DNA of 64,000 nucleotides from Ohtaekwangia koreensis (lineage in GTDB: Bacteria > Bacteroidota > Bacteroidia > Cytophagales > Cyclobacteriaceae), in the NCBI RefSeq assembly GCF_900167975.1, contig NZ_FUZU01000001.1, positions 778,580 to 842,579 on the forward strand, read 5' to 3'. The translations under genes were made by a program, and so were the position numbers. How positions within the stretch are numbered: the first letter of the stretch is position 1; every line of letters begins with the position of its first letter. Below, piece after piece: positions 37,962-46,529 of the stretch. Under the pieces are notes generated by a model. The model saw only the letters and a program-made list of their open reading frames with translations. It had not been told where the DNA came from and ran no database searches.

Positions 37962-39542
37962 TTACATATAAAAATAGTATTTTGAGGGTGGCTCGAAATC
38001 ATCGGGGAGATATTGAATGATTTCGCCGACTTTCTGAGAAAAGCGCAACGTGATCGGTAGGCTGTCGTAATAATTGCAGTTATTGAAATTCATTTTAGTC
38101 AACGCAAGAATTTCTTTACATACATTACGCAACGTAGATTCACCTTCGAAAATTTGGATCGATTTTCCAAGCGGCATATGGACACCAGGAAATGTTTCAA
38201 AATGAGGTATATACCCAGTGGTAAACAAGACACCCTCTGTAGCATCAATTTCAAACAATGTTCCGCGCGCAACAGGGTATTTTCCAGTTGTTCTGAATAG
38301 CTTGATCTCAGAATTTTTAATGGTGACCAAATCGATCTCAACTTCTTCACCTAAGGCAGACCTGATACCATCTTTAATACCCTCTACTTCCGCATAATCC
38401 TTGTTGATCGTTGAGTTCCAAAAGTCAGTAGTCTTGTGAACAACCACCCGTCTTGGTTTAAGCCCTCGATTTTGTTTGACATATGTCTCAATAACGGATT
38501 TTATTAAATCACGCGCATAGTCATGATTCAAATGGGGTGCCCGCACCTTCATTTGATTGGTATCCCAGACAAATTGTTTCCCAACGAAAATCAGGCCTTT
38601 TCCTTCTCTGTTAAAAGCTTGTGTGATACTTGATCGTTTTAAATTTTCGGTATCGGATAGCACACTATGAAAACTAATGCCAACAAAACAAGTATCCTTA
38701 TCAATGTCGGTTAAAGCCCATGGAATAGAATCAGTTTTATAATATTGTGCAGTCGTGAAATTCCAGGCGATCATGGACATATCCTGGAGTTTTTTTTTCT
38801 GCGTTAAAGTGTCCTCTAAGATTAACTGCACCGGAATATCACCGCCAAGAGTGAGTAGCGTTGCCTTTAGCTTTCTTCGAAAATTGATACTGTATTTGCC
38901 TGCGCTGACCGAATGAATTTTCTTAAGGTTTGAGGGAATAATAATTAGGCAAATATCGGGCTTCGTATTTAGGTTTTCCAAATGCTTTGAAAACATCATA
39001 GAGTACAGATTGATTACCTCGTTGGACTTCTCGAGAAGGGTTAATGTTTTTGACGCTAAGATTCCGTCAATCAGCTCTTGTTTGATTTCAACATTATTTA
39101 ACTGGTCATTTAAAAATTCGGATTGGAATCGTGATTGCTTGTTGAATCCAATGAAGTCAGGGTTCAACCTTTTATTAATGGTGAACTCAGCTGCAATGGC
39201 CTCTTGGGCTGGGTAATCTTCAAATAAATCGGCAATTTTTGCCAGGTCAGCGTCATTATCTGACCCATCGAGACTTACCACTTCGCCGTCTTCAATCGTT
39301 GCTTCATTGGCATCGGTGCTTGATTCACCTGACGCCTCAATAAACTCAGACAACTTACCAAGCCAGTCTTGCAGGGATTCAATATTTCGTTTACTTCCAA
39401 TAATGGAGACTCGAACTTCGGACCGATGAGTTTGATTTGTCGTGGAATAGAACCCGCCGATTGAAATACCTTTCTTGGGGTCATCGCATATGAAATTATC
39501 ACCAAACTCAAGTTTTGGTTCGGGTAGAAGCTCAAATTTCAT
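37962..39542 (-). CDS. short prokaryotic Argonaute (MID-PIWI) of a SPARDA-type system
   Basis: The 526-residue protein has the size of short Argonautes, without PAZ. MID: FRRKLKATLLTLGGDIPVQL (221-240) with basic residues and Gln239 fits the guide 5'-phosphate pocket, with Lys250-251 further on. PIWI: CFVGISFHSVLSD (285-297), where Ser290 replaces the first catalytic Asp; LNHDYARDLIKSVIETY; and PRRVVVHKTTDFW (363-375), the usual pAgo strand and helix. The catalytic tetrad is therefore incomplete and target cleavage is unlikely. An acidic insertion (70-105) is unusual. Its start overlaps the partner nuclease gene by 4 bases. In such pairs the Argonaute detects invader nucleic acid with a guide and activates the partner. 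Confidence 0.85.
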   Translation of the reverse strand: MKFELLPEPKLEFGDNFICDDPKKGISIGGFYSTTNQTHRSEVRVSIIGSKRNIESLQDWLGKLSEFIEASGESSTDANEATIEDGEVVSLDGSDNDADLAKIADLFEDYPAQEAIAAEFTINKRLNPDFIGFNKQSRFQSEFLNDQLNNVEIKQELIDGILASKTLTLLEKSNEVINLYSMMFSKHLENLNTKPDICLIIIPSNLKKIHSVSAGKYSINFRRKLKATLLTLGGDIPVQLILEDTLTQKKKLQDMSMIAWNFTTAQYYKTDSIPWALTDIDKDTCFVGISFHSVLSDTENLKRSSITQAFNREGKGLIFVGKQFVWDTNQMKVRAPHLNHDYARDLIKSVIETYVKQNRGLKPRRVVVHKTTDFWNSTINKDYAEVEGIKDGIRSALGEEVEIDLVTIKNSEIKLFRTTGKYPVARGTLFEIDATEGVLFTTGYIPHFETFPGVHMPLGKSIQIFEGESTLRNVCKEILALTKMNFNNCNYYDSLPITLRFSQKVGEIIQYLPDDFEPPSKYYFYM

Positions 39543-40882
39543 GGAAATAAGTTTTGTTGGTTGCTCCCATCATAGTTGCTTTCAGGTTCATCGAGCTTTT
39601 TATTGTCTAATGGGATTCCAAAGTTAACCGTGAATGATTCATACTTCATCAACTCAATTTCTGAACCAGTGTAGATGCTAAGGACAATTTTGTTTGTTCC
39701 TCCAGACAAAAAGGAGAAAATAAAATGCACATGGTTATACACTTGCTGAGTCATTTCGCGAATTGTGAGGTAATTAGTCAACTTTGTGATTGCCTCCTTA
39801 TCTTCAAGAGGGTTTTTCGCATCGGAAGTAAAAAGATACTGTGGATTAATAATTAGGTAGACGGCATCATCTGTAAAAAGCGGTTTTGTCTCAAATGCAA
39901 AGTGTCGGTAAAATTTGTATGGTCCATATTCACGGTACGCAACTACTGTACGATGAGTGTCCCGACGTCTTGCGCGTCCGTCATAATACTCTGTTCGCTC
40001 TTTGAAGCTAGTATTGGCTAAGCCGAAATAGTAACGTTGATACTGACGATTGAAGAATATCTTCTTTTCGAAACATAATTGCCTAAATTCCAAATTAAGC
40101 AGTTCACTAACGAGACGCCTTTCGTCAACATCTTTAATCAATGATTTAACAGCCAATGGTCTCTTTGACTCATAATGTACAGCCTGGTCTTTAAAATTTG
40201 GATACATAGCTGATACGTCATAAAAAGTGTAAACCTTATTTCCTTTTAACAATAATACTGGGCGTTCTCGTGGAGGGATTGTATCAAATATCTCCTTCAC
40301 TGATTTCAATTTTGGTTCGTATTGATATACGTATTTAGGCAGCTTGCCGAACTTAAATAAGTTACTGCTAAGGGTCTCTTTTATATCGAATCGAAGACGT
40401 TGTTTAAATCCGGCCGAAAACCGTTCTAAAAACTTGTATTCGCCTTTGACCAATAAATTATCCTTCTTGCTTATTTCTATTGGAATACTCTTTATATAAT
40501 ACCCTTCATCGATGGGTTCAATTTTTTTGGCATAAAGCAACTCATTGCGGTCATCGTAAATTACTAAAATCACATCGAGTCGATGCTTTCTCCAATACTC
40601 TACGTCTTCGTTCCTCGCCCGAAATTCAAATGAATCTTCAGTTTCCTTATGGATGTAACTTCCTTTTAGCGTGGACTTTATTTGAATCTTCAATATCTCT
40701 CCCGTTGCTTCTAATTTCCCATCGCTTCTTATGCTGGTTAGCTCAACTTCTCCGTCTACTCCGAAATCATTAACCGTCTCAGGTTTCCAAAGAATATGCG
40801 GGTTGTGGTGAGCGCAGTAAGTATGAAATGCCGCGACTCCTTTATCGCCGGTGGTGTGAGTTTGATTTACGATTTTAGACAT
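39539..40882 (-). CDS. DUF4365/DREN nuclease fused to APAZ-like region, partner of the short Argonaute
   Basis: The 447-residue protein begins with a PD-(D/E)XK-type domain of the DUF4365 class (1-150): KGVAAFHTYCAHHN, Asp39 and Asp43 in NDFGVDGEVEL, and Gln67-X-Lys69 in ILKIQIKST. From about 160 on it has beta-rich segments (LPKYVYQYEPKLKSVKEIF, YFGLANTSFKERTEYYDG) consistent with an APAZ domain, the N/L1/L2-like part that short Argonautes lack. In SPARDA systems this subunit degrades DNA and RNA non-specifically once the Argonaute has bound target. The gene is first in the two-gene operon; a 12-bp inverted repeat lies about 97 bases upstream. Confidence 0.83.
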   Translation of the reverse strand: MSKIVNQTHTTGDKGVAAFHTYCAHHNPHILWKPETVNDFGVDGEVELTSIRSDGKLEATGEILKIQIKSTLKGSYIHKETEDSFEFRARNEDVEYWRKHRLDVILVIYDDRNELLYAKKIEPIDEGYYIKSIPIEISKKDNLLVKGEYKFLERFSAGFKQRLRFDIKETLSSNLFKFGKLPKYVYQYEPKLKSVKEIFDTIPPRERPVLLLKGNKVYTFYDVSAMYPNFKDQAVHYESKRPLAVKSLIKDVDERRLVSELLNLEFRQLCFEKKIFFNRQYQRYYFGLANTSFKERTEYYDGRARRRDTHRTVVAYREYGPYKFYRHFAFETKPLFTDDAVYLIINPQYLFTSDAKNPLEDKEAITKLTNYLTIREMTQQVYNHVHFIFSFLSGGTNKIVLSIYTGSEIELMKYESFTVNFGIPLDNKKLDEPESNYDGSNQQNLFP

Positions 40883-40978
40883 CAGATTTGGTTAACGGTC
40901 AAAAATTCGGGCGGAACGTTATCCCACGACTTGTACGAAGTTAAGGGTTTTCGATCGCTTTTCCTCTCCAAAGGAAAC

Positions 40979-41015
40979 CAGTATACATTTGGAAAGCACC
41001 TCAAAATGTATACTG
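40979..41015. promoter_or_regulatory. operator-like inverted repeat upstream of the Argonaute operon
   Basis: Perfect 12-bp arms CAGTATACATTT (40,979-40,990) and AAATGTATACTG (41,004-41,015) enclose a 13-base spacer. It is not followed by a T run, which speaks against a terminator. Its position 97 bases before the start of the nuclease gene fits a repressor or activator site. Confidence 0.5.
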
Positions 41016-41132
41016 TAATGGCGTATTTTGTAATCATTCCCGGGTGACGTCACAAGCGCATTAGCCTGATCGACAGTAAAGGGCGAGAGGACTAATTTAA
41101 ATAGGGAGAAGAAATGACTAACATTTAAGAAA

Positions 41133-41567
41133 ATGAAAAAGACAATTGGATCATTGGAGCCGGTAACATTGGCAAAGCGGTAGCAAGTCATCTTTTGAAG
41201 AGCGGCTTCCCGGTAAAGCTTAGTAACAGTAAAGACCCTAGTTCATTGAAGGAAACGATCGGGCAATTAGGAGACGGGGTGAAAGCAGCCAGCAAAGAAA
41301 GAAATTGTAAAAGCTGACATAATATTGTTGGCATTGCCCTTCAGCCAAGTTAGTGCGCTTTCAAAAATCACAAACTGGAATGTCAAGGTGGTCATCGATG
41401 CTACTAACCATTTTACCGCTGATTTCAATCTCATAGATACAGGTGGCAAGGCGTCAAGCGAGATTGTTCAAGATCACCTTCTTGGGGCACGTCTGTTCAA
41501 GGCGTTCAATACGCTTTATTCTAAAATACTTGCCGAAGATCCAAATGCCCATCCGGATTTTGATTAG
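41133..41567 (+). pseudogene. NADP oxidoreductase (coenzyme F420-dependent type) remnant
   Basis: Three frames join: MKKTI from 41,133, then WIIGAGNIGKAVASHLLKSG (Rossmann GxGxxG) to about 41,290, then KEIVKADIILLALPFSQV and DATNHFTADFNL, to a stop at 41,565-41,567. Two one-base shifts separate them. Intact members have about 190-220 residues; here the C-terminus stops at the left arm of an inverted repeat (41,558-41,640). It is probably a dead cargo gene cut by that rearrangement. Confidence 0.72.
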
Positions 41568-41640
41568 GTTCTGTCAAGGCAGCAGCGCGAGGCATCGGCG
41601 CCTGCGCTGTTTATATACCCTTGACGGGTTCTAATCAAAA
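41558..41640. repeat. large imperfect inverted repeat at the end of the oxidoreductase remnant
   Basis: The outer arms are TTTTGATTAG (41,558-41,567) and CTAATCAAAA (41,631-41,640). Further in, GTCAAGG pairs with CCTTGAC, and CAGCGCGAGGC roughly with GCCTGCGCTG. It overlaps the stop codon of the broken oxidoreductase gene and lies about 60 bases beyond the relaxase stop. It may be a transposon-type or attachment junction or a bidirectional terminator. Confidence 0.5.
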
Positions 41641-41698
41641 TTTATCTTGCATGGTGAGGGTAACAGGTACAGGATTAGATGTAGCTTATAGTGGAGGT

Positions 41699-42874
41699 CT
41701 AATACCCGCGCTTGCGCTTCTTACGTCTTCGTCTTCCGTGATAGCTATCCGTAGATATTCCAGCGTTGCCATTATTGCTATGCTCTGAGCTAATGTTTGT
41801 AGAATTGATCAATCCGTTCCAGATCGTTTCTTTTAATCCTTCTGCTATGTCATTTGATTTGTGATCGTTTGCATGTGTGATTTTATATACTTGCCCGAGT
41901 GTGAGCTGTCTATTTGTAGATTTTGTTGTAGCAGACAATGGTGGTGCATTAATTGAAGGTGGTACTGCCAATTGCCCGGTTAGATTAATTTCAGTAGTGC
42001 TCTTTGAAGTTGCCTCCCCCGAAGTATATTCTGATTTTCGTTGTGTGTCGTTATTCTTAAAAGGAAGACTCCTTGTCCGAGCATTTGCTTGCATTATACT
42101 TTCACGATCTCTTTCCAAATCGTAATTGATACTATTTTTTAAACTTGACCATTTATAGTCATTACCTAAACTTCCGCCTTTGAATAGCATGCCTTGATAG
42201 CCAAAAGATATACCACTGATATAACCCGTGGTAGCCTGGTTAAACAGAACGTTAATTCCGCGTTTTTCGAGAGCTACTATAAATTGATCGGTCGTAAGTT
42301 TCTGCTTGAGGATGTCTTTTAATTGAACCTGTAATTTTGCTTTTACGGAAGGCACTTTCGTACGTTTCATCATTTCTAATTCATCATGAGTGACTGCTCG
42401 CTCCTTGGTATATTTACTGGAAGGCACTTGGCGAAGTCCATGCTTCACCTCGAGCTGGCGAAGGATCTGCTCTGCTTTTGCATAATCATTGCTATCCGAT
42501 ACTACACTTCCGTCAAAGCCAATTCGATTGACTAACAGATGTATATGCGGGTGCTCCGCATCATGATGTCGAAAAAGTATATACTGATGTTGGGTGAATC
42601 CGCTTTCATGCAAAAAGTCTTTTGCAATCGCTGTTAATTTCTGGTCTGAAAGATTCTCGTCAGGAGGGAAGTTTAGCGAAGTGTGATAAAAGTATCTACT
42701 TAAACCGGGGCGTAGCATACGCACCAGGAATATTTCTTTCATTATGGCATTTTCCTCGACACTACTAAAATTCGTATCGAGCACTTTAGCTCCCTTCGTC
42801 CGCACTTTCTCCAGGTTATACAGGAGCGCTCCCCGAAAGCTTTTACCCTTCACCAGATCCGCGGTCATGGACAA
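41699..42874 (-). CDS. MobB/BtgB-type relaxase (MOBP-like)
   Basis: The 391-residue protein nicks oriT and leads DNA transfer. Its N-terminal relaxase domain has a likely catalytic Tyr19 (GALLYNLEK), the RHHDAEHPHIHLLVNRI motif at 102-118 with the metal-binding His108, His110 and His112, and the following LRQLEVKHGL. The C-terminus is basic (GRRRRKKRKRGY). The start overlaps mobC by 32 bases. No type IV secretion genes or coupling protein are seen in the window, so transfer would need a helper element. Confidence 0.88.
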   Translation of the reverse strand: MSMTADLVKGKSFRGALLYNLEKVRTKGAKVLDTNFSSVEENAIMKEIFLVRMLRPGLSRYFYHTSLNFPPDENLSDQKLTAIAKDFLHESGFTQHQYILFRHHDAEHPHIHLLVNRIGFDGSVVSDSNDYAKAEQILRQLEVKHGLRQVPSSKYTKERAVTHDELEMMKRTKVPSVKAKLQVQLKDILKQKLTTDQFIVALEKRGINVLFNQATTGYISGISFGYQGMLFKGGSLGNDYKWSSLKNSINYDLERDRESIMQANARTRSLPFKNNDTQRKSEYTSGEATSKSTTEINLTGQLAVPPSINAPPLSATTKSTNRQLTLGQVYKITHANDHKSNDIAEGLKETIWNGLINSTNISSEHSNNGNAGISTDSYHGRRRRKKRKRGY

Positions 42875-43199
42875 GAATTTTAATGGTATACTTTAGCAGA
42901 TCTGAAAGCTCTTGGACTACCGGCCGGAGCTCAGACGGGAATTCATTACTATTGAATTTATGGGCAACCTGGTTAACGTTTATACCGATGCGTTGTAACT
43001 CCCTGAATATAGCGGCATCGAGTGGCGATGCTTTGGCTTGCGGAAATTTACCGGTGAATATTTTATAGCGTATCCAGTTGGCAGGTGAAAGCCCGGCACT
43101 CTGGGCAAATGTATTCACCTGATCATACTCATTTTGCGTGAGCCGGATGTTTACCTGAACAACACGTTTCTTATCTTCACTTAATGCTGGTCGTGCCAT
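42843..43199 (-). CDS. mobC: MobC-type relaxosome accessory protein
   Basis: The 118-residue ribbon-helix-helix-like protein contains VVQVNIRLTQNEYDQVNTFA and AGLSPANWIRYKIF, then the MobC helix FRELQRIGINVNQVAHKFN. It binds oriT and helps the relaxase to nick. Its gene precedes and overlaps the relaxase gene; the candidate oriT lies 55-103 bases upstream. Confidence 0.88.
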   Translation of the reverse strand: MARPALSEDKKRVVQVNIRLTQNEYDQVNTFAQSAGLSPANWIRYKIFTGKFPQAKASPLDAAIFRELQRIGINVNQVAHKFNSNEFPSELRPVVQELSDLLKYTIKILVHDRGSGEG

Positions 43200-43253
43200 A
43201 GAACTATATATTTATACTATAAAGAAGCAAACGAAGTGATCACGGTTTTACTT

Positions 43254-43302
43254 CCCCAAAGGGGCAAGCCGTTTTCAGCGTAGCGAAAACATTGCTTGCT
43301 CC
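43254..43302. other. candidate origin of transfer (oriT) upstream of mobC
   Basis: The palindrome CCCCAAAGGGG (43,254-43,264) overlaps a nested hairpin. Its outer arms are GGGGCAAGC (43,261-43,269) and GCTTGCTCC (43,294-43,302); its inner arms are GTTTTC (43,271-43,276) and GAAAAC (43,285-43,290). The location directly upstream of mobC and the relaxase gene and the hairpin-plus-nick-region layout fit oriT of Bacteroidota mobilizable elements. A 62-codon minus-strand frame that covers it (43,217-43,405) is probably not a gene. Confidence 0.6.
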
Positions 43303-43401
43303 GTACAGGCAAGCTCGTAGGGAACTGTTGACGTAAGCTGTACTTACTGGTGTTTTGTTTTACCACACTTGAACGTGGTTGACGATCCTTTACAATGTTG
43401 T

Positions 43402-43722
43402 TCATTTCTTTGGCGGAAGGTTGATCATGATTGGACTTGATTGACCTTCTTTTAACTCATGCGCGTCCTTGAATGCTGAGGCCGGGTTTGTGCCACTCAT
43501 TGAAAGTTTTGGGTGCTTCTTTTTATATCTTGACATCGCCCGTGCGAGGCTGAAGTAACTCAGCTTTATAGGTGAGCCCTCCTTTTCCAAGTCCTCCTCA
43601 ATTAGGGTCAATGCCATCGTTTTGCTTAAGTAGAAAATCTGGGAAGCGTAAAATTCTACCAGTACGTTGTAGGCACCGCGTCTCTTCTCATTCAAAAATC
43701 GTATGATGAGTTTCTTTTCCAT
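43402..43722 (-). CDS. hypothetical protein of the mobilization module
   Basis: The 106-residue protein starts KKLIIRFLNEKRRGAYNVLV and contains two predicted helices and a Lys/Pro-rich tail. I recognise no named family. It lies 2 bases after the next upstream gene on the same strand, between the membrane protein gene and the oriT region, so it belongs to the replication/mobilization operon. Confidence 0.6.
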   Translation of the reverse strand: MEKKLIIRFLNEKRRGAYNVLVEFYASQIFYLSKTMALTLIEEDLEKEGSPIKLSYFSLARAMSRYKKKHPKLSMSGTNPASAFKDAHELKEGQSSPIMINLPPKK

Positions 43723-43724
43723 CG

Positions 43725-44246
43725 TTAATCTCGCCCCAGAAATATCCGAATGGTCTTTTTGTCGATTCTCACATACTCACGAAAATGCTGGACTGAATCA
43801 CCGCGCGCCTCAGATAAATCGATGAAGTAAGAACCGTCACGATTCCTTTTAGCATGAGCTGCCATTTGACTGAGATTGTCATGTGTGTTGATTATGGTTT
43901 GAGCCCGGTCAACATCACTGAAAATTGACCAGTACCATATCCCAATGGAAATTGCTACCATGATCAACCCACCACATAGTATCCACTTCATTGCAATCGC
44001 CAGTTGAAACTTCCAGGCTTCGCCTTCACGATTGAAGTGAAATACTTTCGGTCTTATCCGCGATGTAGCTTCGTCAATTCGCTGCGCGATCATTCTATTG
44101 GTTTCATTGCACTGCTGCATCTCTCTGTGGATGATGTAAATCGCTGGCAGCACCGGATCGGTGGTGTTAAACTGGAAGCCGTACTGTTTTAACAGCGATG
44201 CACAGTACGTTCTTAACTCAAGCCTTTCCTTATCGGTCATCGTCAT
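43725..44246 (-). CDS. single-pass membrane protein of the mobilization module
   Basis: The 173-residue protein has a helical N-terminus (IIHREMQQCNETNRMIAQRI), one membrane segment at about 87-107 (WILCGGLIMVAISIGIWYW) and a C-terminal domain (GSYFIDLSEARGDSVQHF). The gene lies 4 bases after the ParA-like gene. No named family is recognised; similar proteins accompany mob genes in Bacteroidota elements as far as I recall. Confidence 0.6.
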   Translation of the reverse strand: MTMTDKERLELRTYCASLLKQYGFQFNTTDPVLPAIYIIHREMQQCNETNRMIAQRIDEATSRIRPKVFHFNREGEAWKFQLAIAMKWILCGGLIMVAISIGIWYWSIFSDVDRAQTIINTHDNLSQMAAHAKRNRDGSYFIDLSEARGDSVQHFREYVRIDKKTIRIFLGRD

Positions 44247-44250
44247 AGTC

Positions 44251-44937
44251 TTACAGCTTTAATTCTCTGATGGACTCATTGAAATACACCGATATGAATG
44301 GACTGACGTTTGACAAGCCTTGTCCATCCTTCAATACATTCTCGATATTTCGCATTGCTCTTTCACTTTTGTCCTCTGCCAGATCAAAAGGAATAAGTGT
44401 GAGTTTATTCCTTTCGACATATTGTATTAGCGATTCTTGCTGGGTGGGAGAACACGGATACATACCATTATGAGCAACTGTTATTTCGATTGTCGCGTGA
44501 GTTGATTCGACCAGTTCAACCAGGTAAGACATGGTGGCGTTGAAAATATTAGCGCCTCCGATCACGCAGACAAGCTGAATGTGGATGTAATTATCATGCA
44601 GCAATTTCAGGGTTGCCTCCAGGCGATTAAGGACAAAGAACTTGGGTAACTGCTCGGATACACTTGCTCCCAGATCCGCTATGAATAGTTCGCGATCTGC
44701 TGTGGCAATACTTTGAAATAACTCCATGAATATGCCCCGGTCAATCCGTTTTGTTGTGGGATCAAGAAATGGGACCATGGTAGGATTTCGATAAGCAAGT
44801 TGCTTGGAACTTGTAGTAGTGGCGTCATCCAGGTCAAGGACGATTGCTTCTGGATATTTTTCAGCAAGCATGAACGCAAGCAAGGATTTACCAGAGCCTC
44901 CTTTAGCTTGAGTGATAAAATAAACTTTCTTTTTCAT
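44251..44937 (-). CDS. ParA/MinD-like P-loop ATPase
   Basis: The 228-residue protein starts with a deviant Walker A motif AKGGSGKS (11-18) typical of ParA ATPases. IVLDLDDATTTSSKQL supplies a switch-like acidic segment, and ELFIADLGASVSEQL corresponds to the Walker B region. It may serve element maintenance or relaxosome positioning. No parB gene is adjacent; the next gene encodes a membrane protein. It sits 36 bases downstream of the primase gene. Confidence 0.82.
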   Translation of the reverse strand: MKKKVYFITQAKGGSGKSLLAFMLAEKYPEAIVLDLDDATTTSSKQLAYRNPTMVPFLDPTTKRIDRGIFMELFQSIATADRELFIADLGASVSEQLPKFFVLNRLEATLKLLHDNYIHIQLVCVIGGANIFNATMSYLVELVESTHATIEITVAHNGMYPCSPTQQESLIQYVERNKLTLIPFDLAEDKSERAMRNIENVLKDGQGLSNVSPFISVYFNESIRELKL

Positions 44938-44973
44938 AAGATTTGATTTTTTGTGAGTTTTCGATTTTGCGTT

Positions 44974-45882
44974 CTACCTTCTCATTCTCTTGGACTTCAT
45001 CTGGGGTATTTGATCTTCCTTTAATTTCTGCATGGCAATCAGGTACTCGTTCAAATCCTTGAAGTCGTTGTACAATAGTGAGGCATCATAAAAGTGAATA
45101 CCGCTCAGGTGGTGCTTTGCCTCTTTCGCGGCAAGGTCATTGTCCAAAAAGATATTGACGGTCTTATAAGATTGAAGGAGCGGTATGCTGCGACCCAGAA
45201 GACTTAGAGAGTTCAGGATTAAGAAGTCATTCCCGTGAATCAAGTCCCGTGTTTCCTTATGGTCAAGTTGCATCAGGGATAGAAAATCAATGAAACCTTC
45301 CAGTACGGAAATGCTACAAGAGTTATTATTAATGAGGGAAATGTCTTTTGGTGATGACGAGCCTTTGAACCAACTATTACGGAGTTCATAAGCGTTGGAT
45401 TGATTGGGAAATCCTATTGCCTTATACCCACGTTCGCCAATCCGGAAATCTACTTCCTTGCAATACGTTCTTACCAGGTTTTTTGAAATTCCCCGAGTTC
45501 GCAGATAGTAAAGTAGATCGGGACTGCTAATTTCATTCACTGCTAAAACTTCCAATCTGTTTTCCGGCTTATGTGTATTGGGTTGGCGATGAAAGGAGAA
45601 ATCATAGTTCTCGGCTGATAGCTTTTCAAGAAATTCAGATAGTGTGCATTGATTGAGTTTTGCTCCGAGATCGAGGATAGTTCCTCCTTCACCGGTGCCG
45701 TGATCGTACCACACATTTCGTTTCCTATTGACTTTAAAGGAAGGCGTACGCTCATCACGAAATGGTGAATGATACCAATGGTCATCACCTCGTACTTTGG
45801 CAGCATCAAATCCCAACCCTGCCAGGTAGTCAACGATAGCAATTTGCTTTGCCTGCGTGAATGATAATTTATGGTTCATCAT
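44974..45882 (-). CDS. Toprim-domain primase-like protein (DnaG/CHC2-type)
   Basis: The 302-residue protein has an N-terminal CHC2-like domain (HWYHSPFRDERTPSFKVN, NVWYDHGTGEGGTILDLG) lacking the zinc cysteines. A Toprim domain follows, with the catalytic Glu in SVLEGFIDFLSL and the DxD motif in VNIFLDNDLAAKEA. Such short primases are usual in Bacteroidota mobilizable elements and prime replication of transferred single strands. It overlaps the next upstream gene by 14 bases. Confidence 0.85.
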   Translation of the reverse strand: MMNHKLSFTQAKQIAIVDYLAGLGFDAAKVRGDDHWYHSPFRDERTPSFKVNRKRNVWYDHGTGEGGTILDLGAKLNQCTLSEFLEKLSAENYDFSFHRQPNTHKPENRLEVLAVNEISSPDLLYYLRTRGISKNLVRTYCKEVDFRIGERGYKAIGFPNQSNAYELRNSWFKGSSSPKDISLINNNSCSISVLEGFIDFLSLMQLDHKETRDLIHGNDFLILNSLSLLGRSIPLLQSYKTVNIFLDNDLAAKEAKHHLSGIHFYDASLLYNDFKDLNEYLIAMQKLKEDQIPQMKSKRMRR

Positions 45883-46183
45883 TAGTCGCGTTTAATCCGT
45901 CATCAAGAATCTCAACTTCACTTGCTTTAAAAGGATGATAGGAAGGGTTGTATTTCAGATAACCGAATGACTGCAATTCTTTCATGGTTTTATGATATGT
46001 GGCTCTTGATCGTATGCGCGATGCGTTCATGAGCAAGCGTCTCGTAATCCTATACGACCGTTGAAATTTGCTCGCAATCCAGCCGTGACACAACGCAATG
46101 AATAATGAAATATGAACCGGTTTAAGTCTTGTGTCCAAGACAATGCGTTCGATGAAGTGAGTAAGTTTTTCGTACCTGTCCAT
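45869..46183 (-). CDS. small helix-rich DNA-binding-like protein, first gene of the replication/mobilization operon
   Basis: The 104-residue protein (HISLFIALCHGWIASKFQRS, RRLLMNASRIRSRATYHKTM, LQSFGYLKYNPSYHPFKAS) looks like a winged-helix domain, as found in replication-associated proteins of such elements. It begins the unit primase, ParA, membrane protein, hypothetical, mobC, relaxase. Its stop overlaps the primase start by 14 bases. Confidence 0.65.
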   Translation of the reverse strand: MDRYEKLTHFIERIVLDTRLKPVHISLFIALCHGWIASKFQRSYRITRRLLMNASRIRSRATYHKTMKELQSFGYLKYNPSYHPFKASEVEILDDGLNATNDEP

Positions 46184-46529
46184 TTTTACTTTTTGAAATA
46201 TTTTGGCATAGCAATTTCATTCTGCCTGATCATGACAGACCGACAAAAGGATTTTCAATGTGCAACACCGTAAAATCAGATGTTCACAATTCTGTCAGAA
46301 TACTGATTACTTTTTTAGGCAAGGTTGAAAAGACAGAGATCAAAAATTCACAAGCGGTTACCCACTTGGTGAAGAAAAAAAATGGAACTGCCTTGAGAAG
46401 GATTGCCTAGATTTCTAAGCGTTGGATTAGTACGTTATACAGAGCGGAATTATTTGTGCTGAAATGATCAGAGAAATTTTCAGAGCCATTTATTTTGATT
46501 GCATTTTCCTGCTAGTGCAGTTAATGCAT
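46184..46529. other. intergenic stretch, promoter region of the mobilization operon
   Basis: These 346 bases lie between divergent units. No gene, repeat or strong hairpin was seen. They should contain the promoter of the leftward operon. Confidence 0.4.

Noticed and set aside
43217-43405. 62-codon minus-strand frame over the oriT hairpins
   Set aside because: Its codons follow the hairpin sequence, with no domain; the non-coding oriT explanation is better.
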